Both the position numbers and the translations under genes were made by a program. Source: Strigamia acuminata (Eukaryota > Arthropoda > Chilopoda > Geophilomorpha > Linotaeniidae). Taken from it: a stretch of 64,000 bases of DNA. The DNA lies in contig OX442314.1 in NCBI GenBank assembly GCA_949358305.1, positions 3,413,087 through 3,477,086 on the forward strand, written 5' to 3'. Positions 10,340 to 21,038 of the stretch are shown here, in pieces. A model generated the notes under the pieces. That model saw only the letters and a list, made by a program, of their open reading frames with translations, had not been told where the DNA came from and ran no database searches. Within the stretch, counting starts at the first letter, position 1. Each line of letters starts with the position of its first letter.

Positions 10340-10602
10340 CTGAATGAATGAGTTTTGTGAAACTGGCCAATGAGCATGGAAATAATCATTTGCCGGTGCA
10401 AGAAATCTTTAGATTCAGCGGCAAAGGGTGCGGGCGTGGGCCTGTGGCGGCTGCGATTGGTGCAGAAAGCTCGGCAGCGCGCCTCCTCCATCCCTTTCCC
10501 TCCTGCCCAAGATTGCCACCGCATAGCGGGGCGCCTCCAGCAACCAGCAACCAGCATTTGTTGTCCTCCGCCGCCATGTTGGTTTCGTTCTCGCCTCACA
10601 CG
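10340..10602 (+). promoter_or_regulatory. GC-rich stretch, possible promoter and first exon
   Basis: Locally GC-rich sequence in AT-rich surroundings ends in gccgccatgttggtttcg and a good donor (cacacg|gtgagt at 10602/10603). It could be the promoter and 5' exon of a transcript that uses the mini-exon ladder that follows. No known protein is encoded. The ccgccatgttggtttc motif recurs at 7213 in an ABCA intron, so it may be repeat-derived. Confidence 0.35.
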
Positions 10603-11222
10603 GTGAGTTTGGTTGTTTCGGGGGATAATTGTTCACGATTTCGGTGGGTTTTTGATGGAATTTGATGTGTTTTTTGTTGTTGTTCTTTCTTTTCTAGGCC
10701 TTTCAGCCCGCTCAAATGCCTGGGCTGTACCCGGGACATCTCACACGGTGAGTTTGGTTGTTTTAGGCGATAATTTTCCACGATTTCGGTGGTTTTGGAT
10801 AGAATTTGATGTGTTTTTTATTTTTTAAATTTATTTTCTAGCCATTTCAGACCGCCCAAATGCCTGTTGACGACCCCCAACTGCACCTTAGCCAGGTAGG
10901 ACATCTTAGAAGGTAAACTACATTTTTTGGAATTTGTTTTTTCAGTTTTTTTCTGTTTTTTTTTCAATTTTTGTTGTTTTAATTTGGTTTTATTTTATTT
11001 TCTAGGCAATTTTGATTGGCCCAACGGCCCTGATCGGTGTTAGGTCAATATGGAAGGATTTCAGATAAGTGTTTACTTGTTTTGGTTAATTATTTGGCAT
11101 TTTGGCAAAGAAATCGATTCTTTGTGATTTTTTTTTTCATATTTTTATAGGTTCTGGACCTCATAGGCATGTGGACGGCTCCCGACTTGACCTGGACCAC
11201 ATAGGACATCACAGAAAGTGTG
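10560..11222 (+). repeat. Degenerate ladder of mini-exon/mini-intron units
   Basis: Related units of about 145 bp each end in a donor and begin after an acceptor. Putative introns are 10603-10697 (95), 10748-10841 (94) and 10913-11005 (93), with gtgagtttgg or gtaaac donors and tttctag acceptors. Exon-like blocks 10698-10747, 10842-10912 and 11006 onward share tttcag-cc-gcccaaatgcctg and ggacatct-aca-g motifs; a further related block lies at 11151-11222. The blocks are not multiples of three and do not hold one frame, so a coding role is doubtful. Confidence 0.5.
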
Positions 11223-11289
11223 AGTTTTTTCACAAAAATCTCAGATTTTTCTACAGAAATTTGAGATTTTTCTACAAAAGTTTGAGATT
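11223..11289 (+). repeat. Left remnant of the tttgagatttttctacaa minisatellite
   Basis: Three to four imperfect units of the same 21-22-bp repeat found at 20695-20990. The LTR element 11290-20694 separates the two parts, showing that it landed inside the minisatellite. Confidence 0.85.
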
Positions 11290-13192
11290 TGTGACGGTGA
11301 CGACCACAACTCCCATTTAACAATGGTACCGGGAAGAGATCGCAATAAATAAACAGTGAATACAATACGAGATAAATACAAGACAGTTTATTGTTGGTAA
11401 ACAATAATATCAAGGCTAAATTATACATAGGACTAATGCCGACATTTGGCAAGTTAAATCAGCTATTAAACTATACAAAGAATTGGCCAACTGGCCCTAG
11501 AATAATATCACTACGGGTCTGGAATATGGGAGCGGTTTCCCCATCGCTCGACCTGATTATAGATGTCATCTTAAGCCGGATGGCTGTGTCCTGGAGTCCG
11601 ATACGGCTTCGCTGGTTTCCTTGGTTCGCTGTGTAAACTATCGCACGTCGATAAATCGAATGATCTGAGCATTGCGGTTGACTTTGTCTGCACCGCCACA
11701 ACTTTGGGAGGATATTGGTGTAAGTAAATGTATTCATTTACTTATCAATATTCCACTTATGAATTATATTTAATTCATATCGTTGTGAATTCTTATTTAG
11801 ATATTTCGGGAATAAGTTGTCGTCAACTTATCGGTTATATTGAGTTCAATATGAGATTAAGTCTTCTGACTTGATTTTGGTCCAACTGGTTGTCGAGTTT
11901 AAGTTTTGCTGTTATAAATAAAATGAAGATTAAGCTTCCCGTCGCAACACACAATTGCCATCGATTAGAATATACGCCTTGCCATGCAGAACGGTATCAA
12001 GCGTCCCCGGCGTCGCAGCACGGTCGTCCATCGAGTGGTTGACGGTACCACGTACACAGGGGTCGATAGCTCGCGGCTCCGCACAGCAGTTTTATCTCTC
12101 GCGGTACTAATAATAGACCGACTGCTTTGGCATCGAATACCATGAGAATCAGCTTGCCAAACACTTGGTGCTACTCGTGGTTACTGTAAAACAGACTGCT
12201 TTGGCACCATCAGGTGAAGGAACCGATTCTCAACAATACCGATGCTACTCGTGGTAACGGAATACGTTCATACCGAAAAAGACAACTTGGTCCTGTCCGG
12301 AGGATACTGAATTGCACAACGGCGGGTTCTCCTTCGGCGTCGCAACCGTAAACTGTAACATTTATGCAACATAATGATCCCAGCACTTCGACTTCAATTG
12401 CCGGCGGTGGCATGATTCTGTAGAATCATGCAACGGTTCTTTGCGAATAAATCAACAAAGAACCAAAAGGTTTTTTTACGTGAACAACGAATCATATTTC
12501 TTAAGTAACAATACCAAACAGAAAATAATCAAACAGAGCTGCAGAATGGCCGGTTGTTTGGGTTTATATAACCTGACTGGATTAAGGATTAATCCAGTTA
12601 TCCAATTGGAACATGGGTTCCACGAATCCCTCCAATCCCGTATCACCGGAAGTGGATACGGAGGAACAATGTGCTAATTCTCACCACAACCGGAACTGGA
12701 TACCCAGGACCGGAAATGGATCCACCAATCAGATCTATTGGTTGATCGATTGATCACCAAATGTCCTGTCCCGCAGAAAATGGAAGTTACATTGTATTTA
12801 ACATCACAAGACATTAATATATCTTTATATTAATGTTCACAAAGCTTCGTTTCATTCTAGTAAATATAGTTTTATATTTATTTACATGTTTTATATTCAT
12901 ATCTTGAATTTGCCGCTAAATCGTAATCGCGCCATCTTGTGGCAACATTGCGCATTGACAAATGCAGTTTTAGCAGACGACTCTTCGTGATTCGGCCGGA
13001 ATCCTTTGATATCAAGTAGGAATGAGTGTTTATTCTTAATAAACGAACATCTTTGTATTTGAAACATCATAAATAACTTTATTCCAGACATTTATCAGTT
13101 TTACACAGAATATCTTCGAGATATCATGATAATGGCGCAACAGCGCTTCTTTCTAAGAAAATAGGCATTTATAGCCATTGTAAACCGTCACA
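11290..13192 (-). repeat. 3' LTR of the LARD-like element (1903 bp)
   Basis: Termini are TGTGACGG and CCGTCACA, inverted to each other. It contains perfect or near-perfect hairpins (catgattctgtagaatcatg near 12412; actggattaa/ttaatccagt near 12578). Short open frames inside it (for example 11391-11636, 12210-12413) recur only because the LTR is repeated and have no recognisable product. Confidence 0.9.
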
Positions 13193-13195
13193 CAT

Positions 13196-13203
13196 CCCCC
13201 TTA
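13196..13203 (-). other. Polypurine tract of the LARD-like element
   Basis: The minus strand reads aaggggga, then tg, then the LTR start TGTGACGG. This is the expected primer for plus-strand DNA synthesis. Other aagggg tracts occur inside the element (about 13563, 16075, 16447). Confidence 0.7.
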
Positions 13204-13785
13204 ATAACACAATTATATAATATTTTATAGAGTTTTCGTTATTCTCCTAATTAGCATAAATGCTATTTTCGGACTTGATGTATCTTGGAGATACTGTGAC
13301 TTCCAATTTCGAATTTGAGTTTACATAAACTAACTTGAATTATCTAAGTTCTGGATTTTTGCCGAAATAATCTTTTCTAATAGCCTAAATTCAAGTCCAG
13401 AATTTATTTCCAAGTCTTCTTTTTGAAGAAACTTTCGTCATACATAAAATCATCATTTGTGTTATCACAAAATATTTATTTCATATGCCTAGTCAGATGT
13501 ATTGCTATAAATATACAATAATAGCTTTCGGATGATAAGAGTTGACAATTAAGAATCAAAATGTCCCCCTTAATTGTCATGACCGGAGTCACTTGGTATT
13601 CTTTGTACAATTGACTAATTTAATTAAACTAGTTGTCTTAATAATGTAGCATTACCTTTCAAAATTTTGTTAATTCTAACTTTTATATTTTGTTCCCCTT
13701 TTCTTTAGAAAACGAGGTCATGATTTATAGAGAAAGGATTTTCTGTTTACACTATAATCGGGGAATCTTTGTGTATCATATCATG

Positions 13786-15279
13786 TTAATCAACATGATT
13801 CTTTGTTAAATATTGAGCTCGCATATTTGCGAATTTCCGAGATCTCTCAGCCTGCTGTACTGATTTCTTTCGACGTTTTTCCTTTGGGCAGTTACATACA
13901 GTGTACTGACTTGGCAGTGTAAATGACCGTGACGACCCAACTTTTTGTTTTAGGTCATCTCTGGAAAACCATACATGAATGGGACCCTCATTGGAAAACC
14001 ATACGTGGAAAGGACCCATATTTGGAATTGTGAAATCCCGCAACAAACGAGGGGATCTATATTTGACTCTAAGTCGTGGAACTGATGATTGGAAACCTGG
14101 GTTTTCAGTCAGTTTTTGAACATGTTGGTTTGTATTTGAAGTTTCTTCATCACCAGCTGGACTTGGTGACCGAAAACGCTTTTTTGAAGTTCTTAATTCC
14201 TCTCGTTGAGATGAATTATTCTGGATATTGCAGGGTTGCTTTCCAGACGCAAATTGTTGTATCTCCGTCAGATTGACGACTGGGACGGGTTTTAGTCGTT
14301 GGTTACGGTATTGATTTCGAAATACGAATTGTTGCGCTTCGTTTATATTTTTAAATTCAGCTGAATTTAACTGGTATTGTTTACAATACTGTTCGAATTG
14401 ATACCGGATCTCCCGTGGGTTAGTCAAAAAACTTTCTTTTTTAGGTTTAAAATCATTCTCATTATCGTGTTGGTAATACTTTTTCAAGGGAAAAGTTTGC
14501 TTGACTTTTTTTCGATTTGAAATGGGCGTTAGGTAGAATTGTCTTGGCTGGGGACTCTTCTTGGTAGACAAATCATACGTCCGCAAACATGAGTTTGTGA
14601 TCGGCGATCGGGCACGTTGTTGTACGTTATTTGACTGCAAATGTTTGTTTGGAGTCCGAATATCTTTCCTTTGCGTTGATATTGGTGGCCCAAAACTTTT
14701 GTTTACGGTTCCCAATTCTTTTGATAGCGGTAGGTTAATCGACAGATTAAGGCTAGCCACATATCGTTGTGCTTCAGCTGGATTAGCATATCGAACTGAA
14801 ATTAGCTGATCTCGATTGTAAACGAGTTTTAATTTGTTCTGAACAACCGACTGGTTAGTTAACGAACTCTCTGGATGAGAATTATTAGGTTTATAATTCT
14901 CTTCCCCCTTATCTACCGAATTAGGTGGTTTAAACTTTTCTAACTTAGATCCCCTACTGGATGTTTGAAACATAGTATGAGAATCTTTATTCACTAAGTT
15001 TCGGCTGTATGTTTGTGGATTCCGTACTGGATCTTGATGTGAAGATTGAGATTGGGTACGATCTCGCCAGTTCCTAGCTTTTACATAGTCTGAAGCTTCG
15101 ATTATATTTTTAAACTTGGTTTTATCCAGTCCATGACGATTACAATACAGAGTAAAATGATCGGGAATCTTTTCTGTTTGATCGCCAAGTGGTACAGAAC
15201 TTAAATTTAAGTTTGTCTGCTTATTATTTCCTTTTGGATCGATCATATTCAATGGTTTTTGAGCCATAAAAAAATTCAA
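13786..15279 (-). CDS. Orphan ORF of the LARD-like element, 497 residues, repeated F..YC motif
   Basis: This is the single long frame of the element, near its 3' end, 593 bases from the 3' LTR. I do not recognise the protein. It is polar and basic, rich in N, Q, S, K and R. A motif of the form F-x2-YC-x4-L-x4-FKNI-x-EA-x2-Y/FV-x-R occurs at about residues 42-74 and 294-328. A weaker version, YNRDQL...NPAEAQRYV, is at about 153-174. Near residues 415-435 the phrase HVWFS is repeated in tandem. The C-terminus is strongly basic (PKEKRRKK). Alternative starts exist at codons 5 and 12. An RNA-binding or packaging role is possible but unproven. The frame is undisturbed, which suits a young or functional element. 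Confidence 0.65.
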   Translation of the reverse strand: MNFFMAQKPLNMIDPKGNNKQTNLNLSSVPLGDQTEKIPDHFTLYCNRHGLDKTKFKNIIEASDYVKARNWRDRTQSQSSHQDPVRNPQTYSRNLVNKDSHTMFQTSSRGSKLEKFKPPNSVDKGEENYKPNNSHPESSLTNQSVVQNKLKLVYNRDQLISVRYANPAEAQRYVASLNLSINLPLSKELGTVNKSFGPPISTQRKDIRTPNKHLQSNNVQQRARSPITNSCLRTYDLSTKKSPQPRQFYLTPISNRKKVKQTFPLKKYYQHDNENDFKPKKESFLTNPREIRYQFEQYCKQYQLNSAEFKNINEAQQFVFRNQYRNQRLKPVPVVNLTEIQQFASGKQPCNIQNNSSQREELRTSKKRFRSPSPAGDEETSNTNQHVQKLTENPGFQSSVPRLRVKYRSPRLLRDFTIPNMGPFHVWFSNEGPIHVWFSRDDLKQKVGSSRSFTLPSQYTVCNCPKEKRRKKSVQQAERSRKFANMRAQYLTKNHVD

Positions 15280-18200
15280 AATCTGACGATTTTAATTCTT
15301 TAATTTATAAAGAAGACGAATATAATACACTTTTCAACAAGAAACACTTCTAAACTTTACTTTTGACAAAATAAAATTAAACTTCGCGTTTGTTTGACAC
15401 GTGTTAGCTTTTGCAGGTTACACGGCACACAAAATTCGAATCGTGACTGAAATCGGGACGGCGTGGTCAAGATGACTCTGGAACACGTCTTCTGGTCTGG
15501 TCTGGATGCGAATGATCAGTATCTGATCTGGTCCTCCTTTAATAGCAGGGGGCTGGGGATCCCTAGATCTCCCAACTTCTGATTGGCGGATGTTAGTGTC
15601 GGCCAATGGTATAAAGGACGTTACATCTATTTAGTAGTTCTCTACTAAGTCCGTTCCCTTCGAGATTCAATTTTACCGATAAAATAAAATTCCTTCGGGA
15701 AGACATTCGTAAAATATTGTATTTTTCAAATGAAAATAAAATAAACTTACTTCAATCTTCTTGAACTTTGGGATTTTTACCAATCCAAATAATTAAATAA
15801 CTTTTCTTCAAAAAATATTTTTCTTTTAATTATTCCGTTAGTGTGTGATATCGTTACAACCACAACTTTAATAAAGTTTTCTCAAACTCTCAATTTTTCT
15901 TATTCTTATTCAATTATCGTTCAAATAATCATTCCTTTGTAATTGAAATCTATTTTCGATTCCCAACATTGTGTATTCATTTCCAATAGGAAGAATAATT
16001 TGACCAAGTCTTTACTTTTTCGGGTTTAAATTCCATTTTTCGAGTGTGAAAAAATAAATTTTCACCATCCATCTCCCCCTTTTTTAACAAATTTTTTTAA
16101 CAAATAAAAATTCGTTAAAATTCTTTAAATTTGTTTTGCGAGAAAAATTATCTAATTCTCTAATCTTCCAAAAGAAAATATTCGAAATTTTACTTTAAAC
16201 GATAAAGTTATTGGTACAAATGTGTACTTGTTTTTCGGGAGAAAACTATTCGACAATCCTTTAGACTTTTGGGTAAAAATTATTCATCAAATCTTTCTTT
16301 TTTGATGACAATTGCTTTGATTTTTCGAAAGAAAATATCTAGCTAAATTCCACTTTTCCTGAGCGGACAATTGTTTTCACAATTAGTTATTCCTTTGCGA
16401 TATTTACGAAGGACGTGTCTTTGATTATTCGTTTTAATAATTTTCGTCCCCCTTATCTCTAATAACGAGATGTTTTTGCAGAGATCTTTTATCTTTTGAA
16501 TGAAAGAATATTTAAATCTCAATTGTCGTAAATACCTTCATCTGCTGCAGCATTTCCTCAATTTGAACTTTTCAAATGAAAAGGCAAATCTGGAGAACTT
16601 TCACTGTCAAACTTCTATTCCTATCGCGCCAAAATTCGTAATTCACTGGTTTGGAATTCCGTATAACACGTGACACAATAACAGTATCGATGTCACAATT
16701 AAGCAGTTTACTACTCGGTCCGCGCGAGGACATGTAAATTACTTTTTTCCGATAAAAATAATTTTTCTTTGAAAAATATTTGAAATTGATTTTTCACAAC
16801 TACTTTTGAATGAAATAAAATGAAGTTATTCCAACTTTTCGTTAATTGCTCACACATAACATTCCCTTTACTGTGGGATTTGCATCGAAATTCCATTTTT
16901 AAAGAACCTTTCTTTTACTTATCGCAAATAAAACATATTCAATCGTTTTTCTGATTAAACTTTAACACGTAAATTACGAACGAAATATATGATGACATTC
17001 CATTAACCTTTAGGAAAATTGACTAAATTCTTAATTTTTAGAGAAAAATAATGTATCTAGAATCTTTCCTTTTCCGAATAAAATCTATGTTCAAAATAGA
17101 AGATAAATCTTGTGCAATTCTTAGTTTTTTCGAATGGAAAAATACAACTTTTCATCAGCGGTGATTTATTTGATTTTTCCGAAAGAAAAATAATTACTTT
17201 GAAACTTATTTTCTTCGTTTAAATCAGCTATCTGATTTTAAAGCTTCAATCCAATTAAAAAATATTCGCTCCGTAAATATTTCATGTGGCAAAGTTCATA
17301 GCCACAAATGGATTTGTTATTCCGGTTTTAAGAAATCATGTGGGAAAATGTCCGATTAGATTAAAAAAATATTCGTTGTTTTTCAAACAGCTAAATTTCA
17401 TTTAGAAATTCTCAAAATTTGGGAGACCCAAATATCGTTGGAAACTTAAAACACTGTTAAATTTCCGAAAGGAAAGATTGAATGAAATCCTTTTACTTTT
17501 CCGAGGGAAAGCGTTTATCGTGATTCGTAACTTTCAATGTAAAAAATACTATTCTACGTGGTCGGCAACTTCATTCGCCGCCATTTTATATTTTCTTAAT
17601 TTCCATTGTCCCGAAGGAAAAAATGTACTTTTTGTGAAAATAGTTAATTCCTTCAAATAAAGGTAATATTCATTTCGATTTGCAAATCTTTTCTGCGAAA
17701 TGGAGTGTGTTGTTTTTCTCCAACAACTAAATTATCTTTGGTACCGATGGCAGTGGAAAAATTAGTTCGCGACACTTAAATAAATCTCTACGAACCTTCT
17801 GTAACATTTCTCCGCTGTCTTTTATCTGTTGTCCGCCATAATTTCCAAGCATTCGTTCGCACCTTGCGTTGAAGGTTTGAGTAGCTTCCCTGCTGCGTTT
17901 GATACGGAGATCGACGCGTATTGCTATGGCGCGTGGTCGCTGGCTATCGGTGTCGACGTACAGTTACAAGAAACTTAATTTCTTGTAAATATTTCCAAAT
18001 AGTTGCGGTGTTTTCTTCGTTTTAACTTTTCAGGTGGAAAGATAAATTCGTAAGAAGTCCGCCTTCTAAACTTGTATGTTTTTAGCTTTTCGAAATAAAA
18101 CAAACTTCGAAAAAAATATCTGTATTCTTATTTCACTCGAAACTTTTTTTTGATTTCTTATTTAAAATACTTCGTATTCCTTAAATTGTCGAACGAAAAT

Positions 18201-18771
18201 AGTAAAGAGAGTTCACTAAACGTTTCCATTTCGTCAGTTTAACTTTTCACATGAAAATATAAACTGAAAATCTATTTGTCTGTTTTAACTAAAATTTTTT
18301 TGTTAATATCGGATTCAAGATTCGCTTTTGCAATTCGATCGAATTAATTTGCAACCTATTTCAGTGATCGTGTGATAGGTCTATAACTTCCGAAATTCCT
18401 AGTTAAAGGACAGTTTTGGTGTTTCTCAAGAAAATAAACATGGTTTGAAACTGGTCTGTTTTTTAACTAAATCTTTTAGTTAAATATTTATCTCAAAATT
18501 CACTTTTACAATTCTATCGAATTTAATTGCAACCTAATCTCGGTGGGACCTCCACGTGTGAGATTAGGTGGTAGTCTTTGAAATCCCTAAAATCTTCAAA
18601 CGAAAATAATGAAGGAAAATCTACTACGTATTTCTATTTCATCAGTTTAACTTCTTCACATGGAAATATAAACTGAGAATTTAATCTGTCTATTTTTAAC
18701 TTAAATCTTTTAGTTAAATATTTATCTCCAATATTCACTGTTGCAATTCAATCGAATTTAATTGCAACCTA
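15280..18771 (-). other. Long AT-rich leader of the LARD-like element
   Basis: About 3.5 kb between the primer site and the ORF start has no frame of note. It is rich in ttttcgaaagaaaa-like motifs and short purine tracts. At its right end there are repeated copies of the primer-site region (18354-18376, 18533-18561, 18768-18796). Confidence 0.65.
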
Positions 18772-18796
18772 ATCTCGGTGGGACCTCCACGTGTGA
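18354..18796 (-). repeat. Tandemly repeated primer-site region
   Basis: The string cctaatctcggtgggacctc followed by cacgtgtga occurs at 18533-18561 and again at the true LTR junction 18768-18796. A decayed version is at 18354-18376. The 235-bp unit between the two good copies also shares upstream sequence (ttttagttaaatatttatct). Confidence 0.8.
18772..18789 (-). other. Primer-binding site, tRNA-Gln type
   Basis: The plus strand reads atctcggtgggacctcca, matching the 3' end of an animal tRNA-Gln with CCA. Two bases (cg) separate it from the LTR, as in the left-edge element at 346-365. Confidence 0.75.
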
Positions 18797-20694
18797 CGGT
18801 GACGACCACAACTCCCATTTAACAATGGTACCGGGAAGAGATCGCAATAAATAAACAGTGAATACAATACGAGATAAATACAAGACAGTTTATTGTTGGT
18901 AAACAATAATATCAAGGCTAAATTATACATAGGACTAATGCCGACATTTGGCAAGTTAAATCAGCTATTAAACTATACAAAGAATTGGCCAACTGGCCCT
19001 AGAATAATATCACTACGGGTCTGGAATATGGGAGCGGTTTCCCCATCGCTCGACCTGATTATAGATGTCATCTTAAGCCGGATGGCTGTGTCCTGGAGTC
19101 CGATACGGCTTCGCTGGTTTCCTTGGTTCGCTGTGTAAACTATCGCACGTCGATAAATCGAATGATCTGAGCATTGCGGTTGACTTTGTCTGCACCGCCA
19201 CAACTTTGGGAGGATATTGGTGTAAGTAAATGTATTCATTTACTTATCAATATTCCACTTATGAATTATATTTAATTCATATCGTTGTGAATTCTTATTT
19301 AGATATTTCGGGAATAAGTTGTCGTCAACTTATCGGTTATATTGAGTTCAATATGAGATTAAGTCTTCTGACTTGATTTTGGTCCAACTGGTTGTCGAGT
19401 TTAAGTTTTGCTGTTATAAATAAAATGAAGATTAAGCTTCCCGTCGCAACACACAATTGCCATCGATTAGAATATACGCCTTGCCATGCAGAACGGTATC
19501 AAGCGTCCCCGGCGTCGCAGCACGGTCGTCCATCGAGTGGTTGACGGTACCACGTACACAGGGGTCGATAGCTCGCGGCTCCGCACAGCAGTTTTATCTC
19601 TCGCGGTACTAATAATAGACCGACTGCTTTGGCATCGAATACCATGAGAATCAGCTTGCCAAACACTTGGTGCTACTCGTGGTTACTGTAAAACAGACTG
19701 CTTTGGCACCATCAGGTGAAGGAACCGATTCTCAACAATACCGATGCTACTCGTGGTAACGGAATACGTTCATACCGAAAAAGACAACTTGGTCCTGTCC
19801 GGAGGATACTGAATTGCACAACGGCGGGTTCTCCTTCGGCGTCGCAACCGTAAACTGTAACATTTATGCAACATAATGATCCCAGCACTTCGACTTCAAT
19901 TGCCGGCGGTGGCATGATTCTGTAGAATCATGCAACGGTTCTTTGCGAATAAATCAACAAAGAACCAAAAGGTTTTTTTACGTGAACAACGAATCATATT
20001 TCTTAAGTAACAATACCAAACAGAAAATAATCAAACAGAGCTGCAGAATGGCCGGTTGTTTGGGTTTATATAACCTGACTGGATTAAGGATTAATCCAGT
20101 TATCCAATTGGAACATGGGTTCCACGAATCCCTCCAATCCCGTATCACCGGAAGTGGATACGGAGGAACAATGTGCTAATTCTCACCACAACCGGAACTG
20201 GATACCCAGGACCGGAAATGGATCCACCAATCAGATCTATTGGTTGATCGATTGATCACCAAATGTCCTGTCCCGCAGAAAATGGAAGTTACATTGTATT
20301 TAACATCACAAGACATTAATATATCTTTATATTAATGTTCACAAAGCTTCGTTTCATTCTAGTAAATATAGTTTTATATTTATTTACATGTTTTATATTC
20401 ATATCTTGAATTTGCCGCTAAATCGTAATCGCGCCATCTTGTGGCAACATTGCGCATTGACAAATGCGGTTTTAGCAGACGACTCTTCGTGATTCGGCCG
20501 GAATCCTTTGATATCAAGTAGGAATGAGTGTTTATTCTTAATAAACGAACATCTTTGTATTTGAAACATCATAAATAACTTTATTCCAGACATTTATCAG
20601 TTTTACACAGAATATCTTCGAGATATCATGATAATGGCGCAACAGCGCTTCTTTCTAAGAAAATAGGCATTTATAGCCATTGTAAACCGTCACA
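18792..20694 (-). repeat. 5' LTR of the LARD-like element (1903 bp)
   Basis: Same length and near-identical sequence to 11290-13192. It should contain the promoter for minus-strand transcription. I saw no certain TATA box. Confidence 0.9.
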
Positions 20695-20990
20695 CATTTT
20701 TCTACAAAAATTTGAGATTTTTCTACAAAAATTTGAGATTTTTCTACAAAAATTTGAGATTTTTCACAAAAATTTGAGATTTTTCACAAAAATTTGAGAT
20801 TTTTCACAAAAATTTGAGATTTTTCACAAACATTTGAGATTTTTCACAAAAATTTGAGATTTTTCACAAAAATTTGAGATTTTTCACAAAAATTTGAGAT
20901 TTTTCACAAAAATTTGAGATTTTTCACAAAAATTTGAGATTTTTCACAAAAATTTGAGATTTTCCACAAAAATTTGGCGAATTTTCAGAA
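20695..20990 (+). repeat. 21-22-bp minisatellite (right part)
   Basis: About 13 units of tttgagatttttcacaaaaa; the first few have the variant ttttctacaaaa. The repeat continues the array cut at 11289 and sits in the intron just upstream of the first visible exon of the second ABCA gene. Confidence 0.93.
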
Positions 20991-21038
20991 AACAGCTGAT
21001 GTTTAACTTTAATATGAACTTTAATTTTACTTTTCCAG

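Larger units (their letters stand above)
11290..20694 (-). mobile_element. Non-autonomous LTR element (LARD-like), 9.4 kb, minus strand
   Basis: Two 1903-bp LTRs (11290-13192, 18792-20694) flank 5.6 kb. A tRNA-Gln-type primer site beside the right LTR and a purine tract beside the left LTR (both on the minus strand) set the orientation. The only long frame is 13786-15279 (minus). I find no protease, reverse transcriptase, RNase H or integrase motif, so mobilisation must use another element's enzymes. The LTRs differ by one base that I noticed (12967 versus 20469), so it is young. The flanks are gatt and catt, a possible imperfect 4-bp target duplication. Confidence 0.88.

Noticed and set aside
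11391-12677. Frames repeated at 18893-20179
   Set aside because: They are duplicated because they lie in the two LTRs of one element; none has a recognisable product.
14076-14809. Plus-strand frames of 66 and 82 codons
   Set aside because: Shadows of the 497-codon minus-strand ORF of the LARD-like element.
20695-20990. Regular short repeats that could suggest a CRISPR array
   Set aside because: Units are directly adjacent with no unique spacers, and the setting is eukaryotic; it is a minisatellite.
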